A stretch of 64,000 bases of DNA, taken from positions 31,065,558-31,129,557 of the forward strand of contig CM049310.1 in assembly GCA_026874595.1 (NCBI GenBank). The letters are read 5' to 3'. Below the pieces are notes generated by a model. The model saw nothing but the letters and a program-made list of their open reading frames with translations, did not search any database and was not told the DNA's origin. The stretch comes from Sipunculus nudus (Eukaryota > Annelida > Sipuncula > Golfingiida > Sipunculidae). The position numbers and the translations under genes are program-made. How positions within the stretch are numbered: the stretch's first letter is position 1; the number at the start of each line of letters is the position of its first letter. Below, piece by piece: positions 63,346-64,000 of this stretch.

Positions 63346-64000
63346 GTGATTGCTGTCATTTTACGGTCTCAAATATAGAAAACACGGGACCTAGGTTCAG
63401 CTGAATGTTGTAAAGTTATAGCAAATGAAGATATACTTATTTCTATTGTTTTTTTCCTATATATATTATCATTTGAAAAGCTTAGAGGAAATGGCCGTGC
63501 TATCTGGTGATAATCAAATACTAAATATATCTTTGCCAAACTAATAATGTGCACTTTCATGGACTATATCAAAGATGCAGGAGCCTCTTATGATAAAATA
63601 TTTGTAGACGTATCAGTAATTCAACTATGTGACATTAATATGTGCTTAAAATACCCACTCCACTATGAATGTATGAAACTCTGTAAATTATAGAATAAGG
63701 CAGAAAGTTGAGATTAGCTGAAGTATAGTAATACACGTTCAATATTTTATATGAATTAAGAATGCTGTGAAAAAATTAAATTTTCCATTTCAAATGAGCA
63801 TAAGCTAAATATGATAAGTATATATTGTACTATGTAATGCATAATTTTATAGCCTGGAATCACTTATGATGTAAACAGGAAAAAAATTATTGGCTGTTGC
63901 TGGATATTTGGTACTAGACTTAACATAATGAATGCAAACACCTGTAATTGTACAATTTTCTTGGAAGAATGAGATCACACTGACTTAGTTTCAGGTATGG
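63346..64000. other. No recognisable feature (upstream intron)
   Basis: AT-rich, no supported exon. It is presumably part of the intron upstream of the 62.9-kb exon. Confidence 0.45.

Overview
This window looks like animal nuclear DNA. It is AT-rich and has interrupted genes with GT-AG splice signals, long non-coding stretches, several transposon families and large satellite arrays. The dispersed repeats (blocks reading 'tgaccttgacctttgac', tails of the form 'gacgacggacgacgcc', a repeated GGTGGCGCCACC palindrome) and the Penelope-like and LINE remnants suggest a lophotrochozoan, most probably a bivalve mollusc. That assignment rests on recalled repeat style, not on a search. I see no bacterial genes, rRNA genes, CRISPR arrays or convincing tRNA genes.

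Layout, left part (1-31276): a satellite system. A monomer of about 615 bp occurs about 41 times in three blocks: about 8 units at 1131-5920, one isolated divergent unit at 8641-9290, and about 32 units at 10816-30390. The blocks are separated by copies of one spacer of about 1.5 kb (1-1130 cut by the window edge, 7136-8640, 9291-10815, 30391-31276 truncated), so the macro-unit is spacer plus a variable number of satellites, head to tail. Inside the large block, 12 consecutive monomers (14915-22288) are duplicated in tandem (22289-29663) with only about a dozen differences noticed. At 5921-6983 a minus-strand coding fragment with a coiled coil abuts the satellite. The short ORFs inside satellite monomers are not treated as genes.

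Middle (31277-57000): a transposon and repeat landscape. It holds a decayed Penelope-like element (31600-32130); two families of ~150-bp tandem repeats (33340-35400); a tRNA-derived SINE candidate (35540-35915); a fold-back structure with CTCF-like motifs and an (AT)n tract (36255-37450); a 1.5-kb PIF/Harbinger-like element with 44-bp perfect termini and TTA target duplication (42889-44391); a large inverted repeat with a LINE remnant in its loop (44420-47560); a piggyBac-type MITE with TTAA duplication (49399-49664); a Harbinger-type MITE with TAA duplication (52672-53008); and several degenerate tandem families.

Right part (57345-62951, minus strand): the 3' end of the one well-supported gene. 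Four exons encode a chymotrypsin-fold serine protease homologue. Its structural cysteines and catalytic Asp are kept, but the catalytic His and Ser positions carry Ser and Ile and the activation site is missing, so it is a predicted pseudoenzyme. The 5' part of the gene lies beyond the window. No operon-like relation exists between the regions. The satellite, the transposons and the gene look like independent neighbours, except that the satellite spacer carries exon-like pieces.
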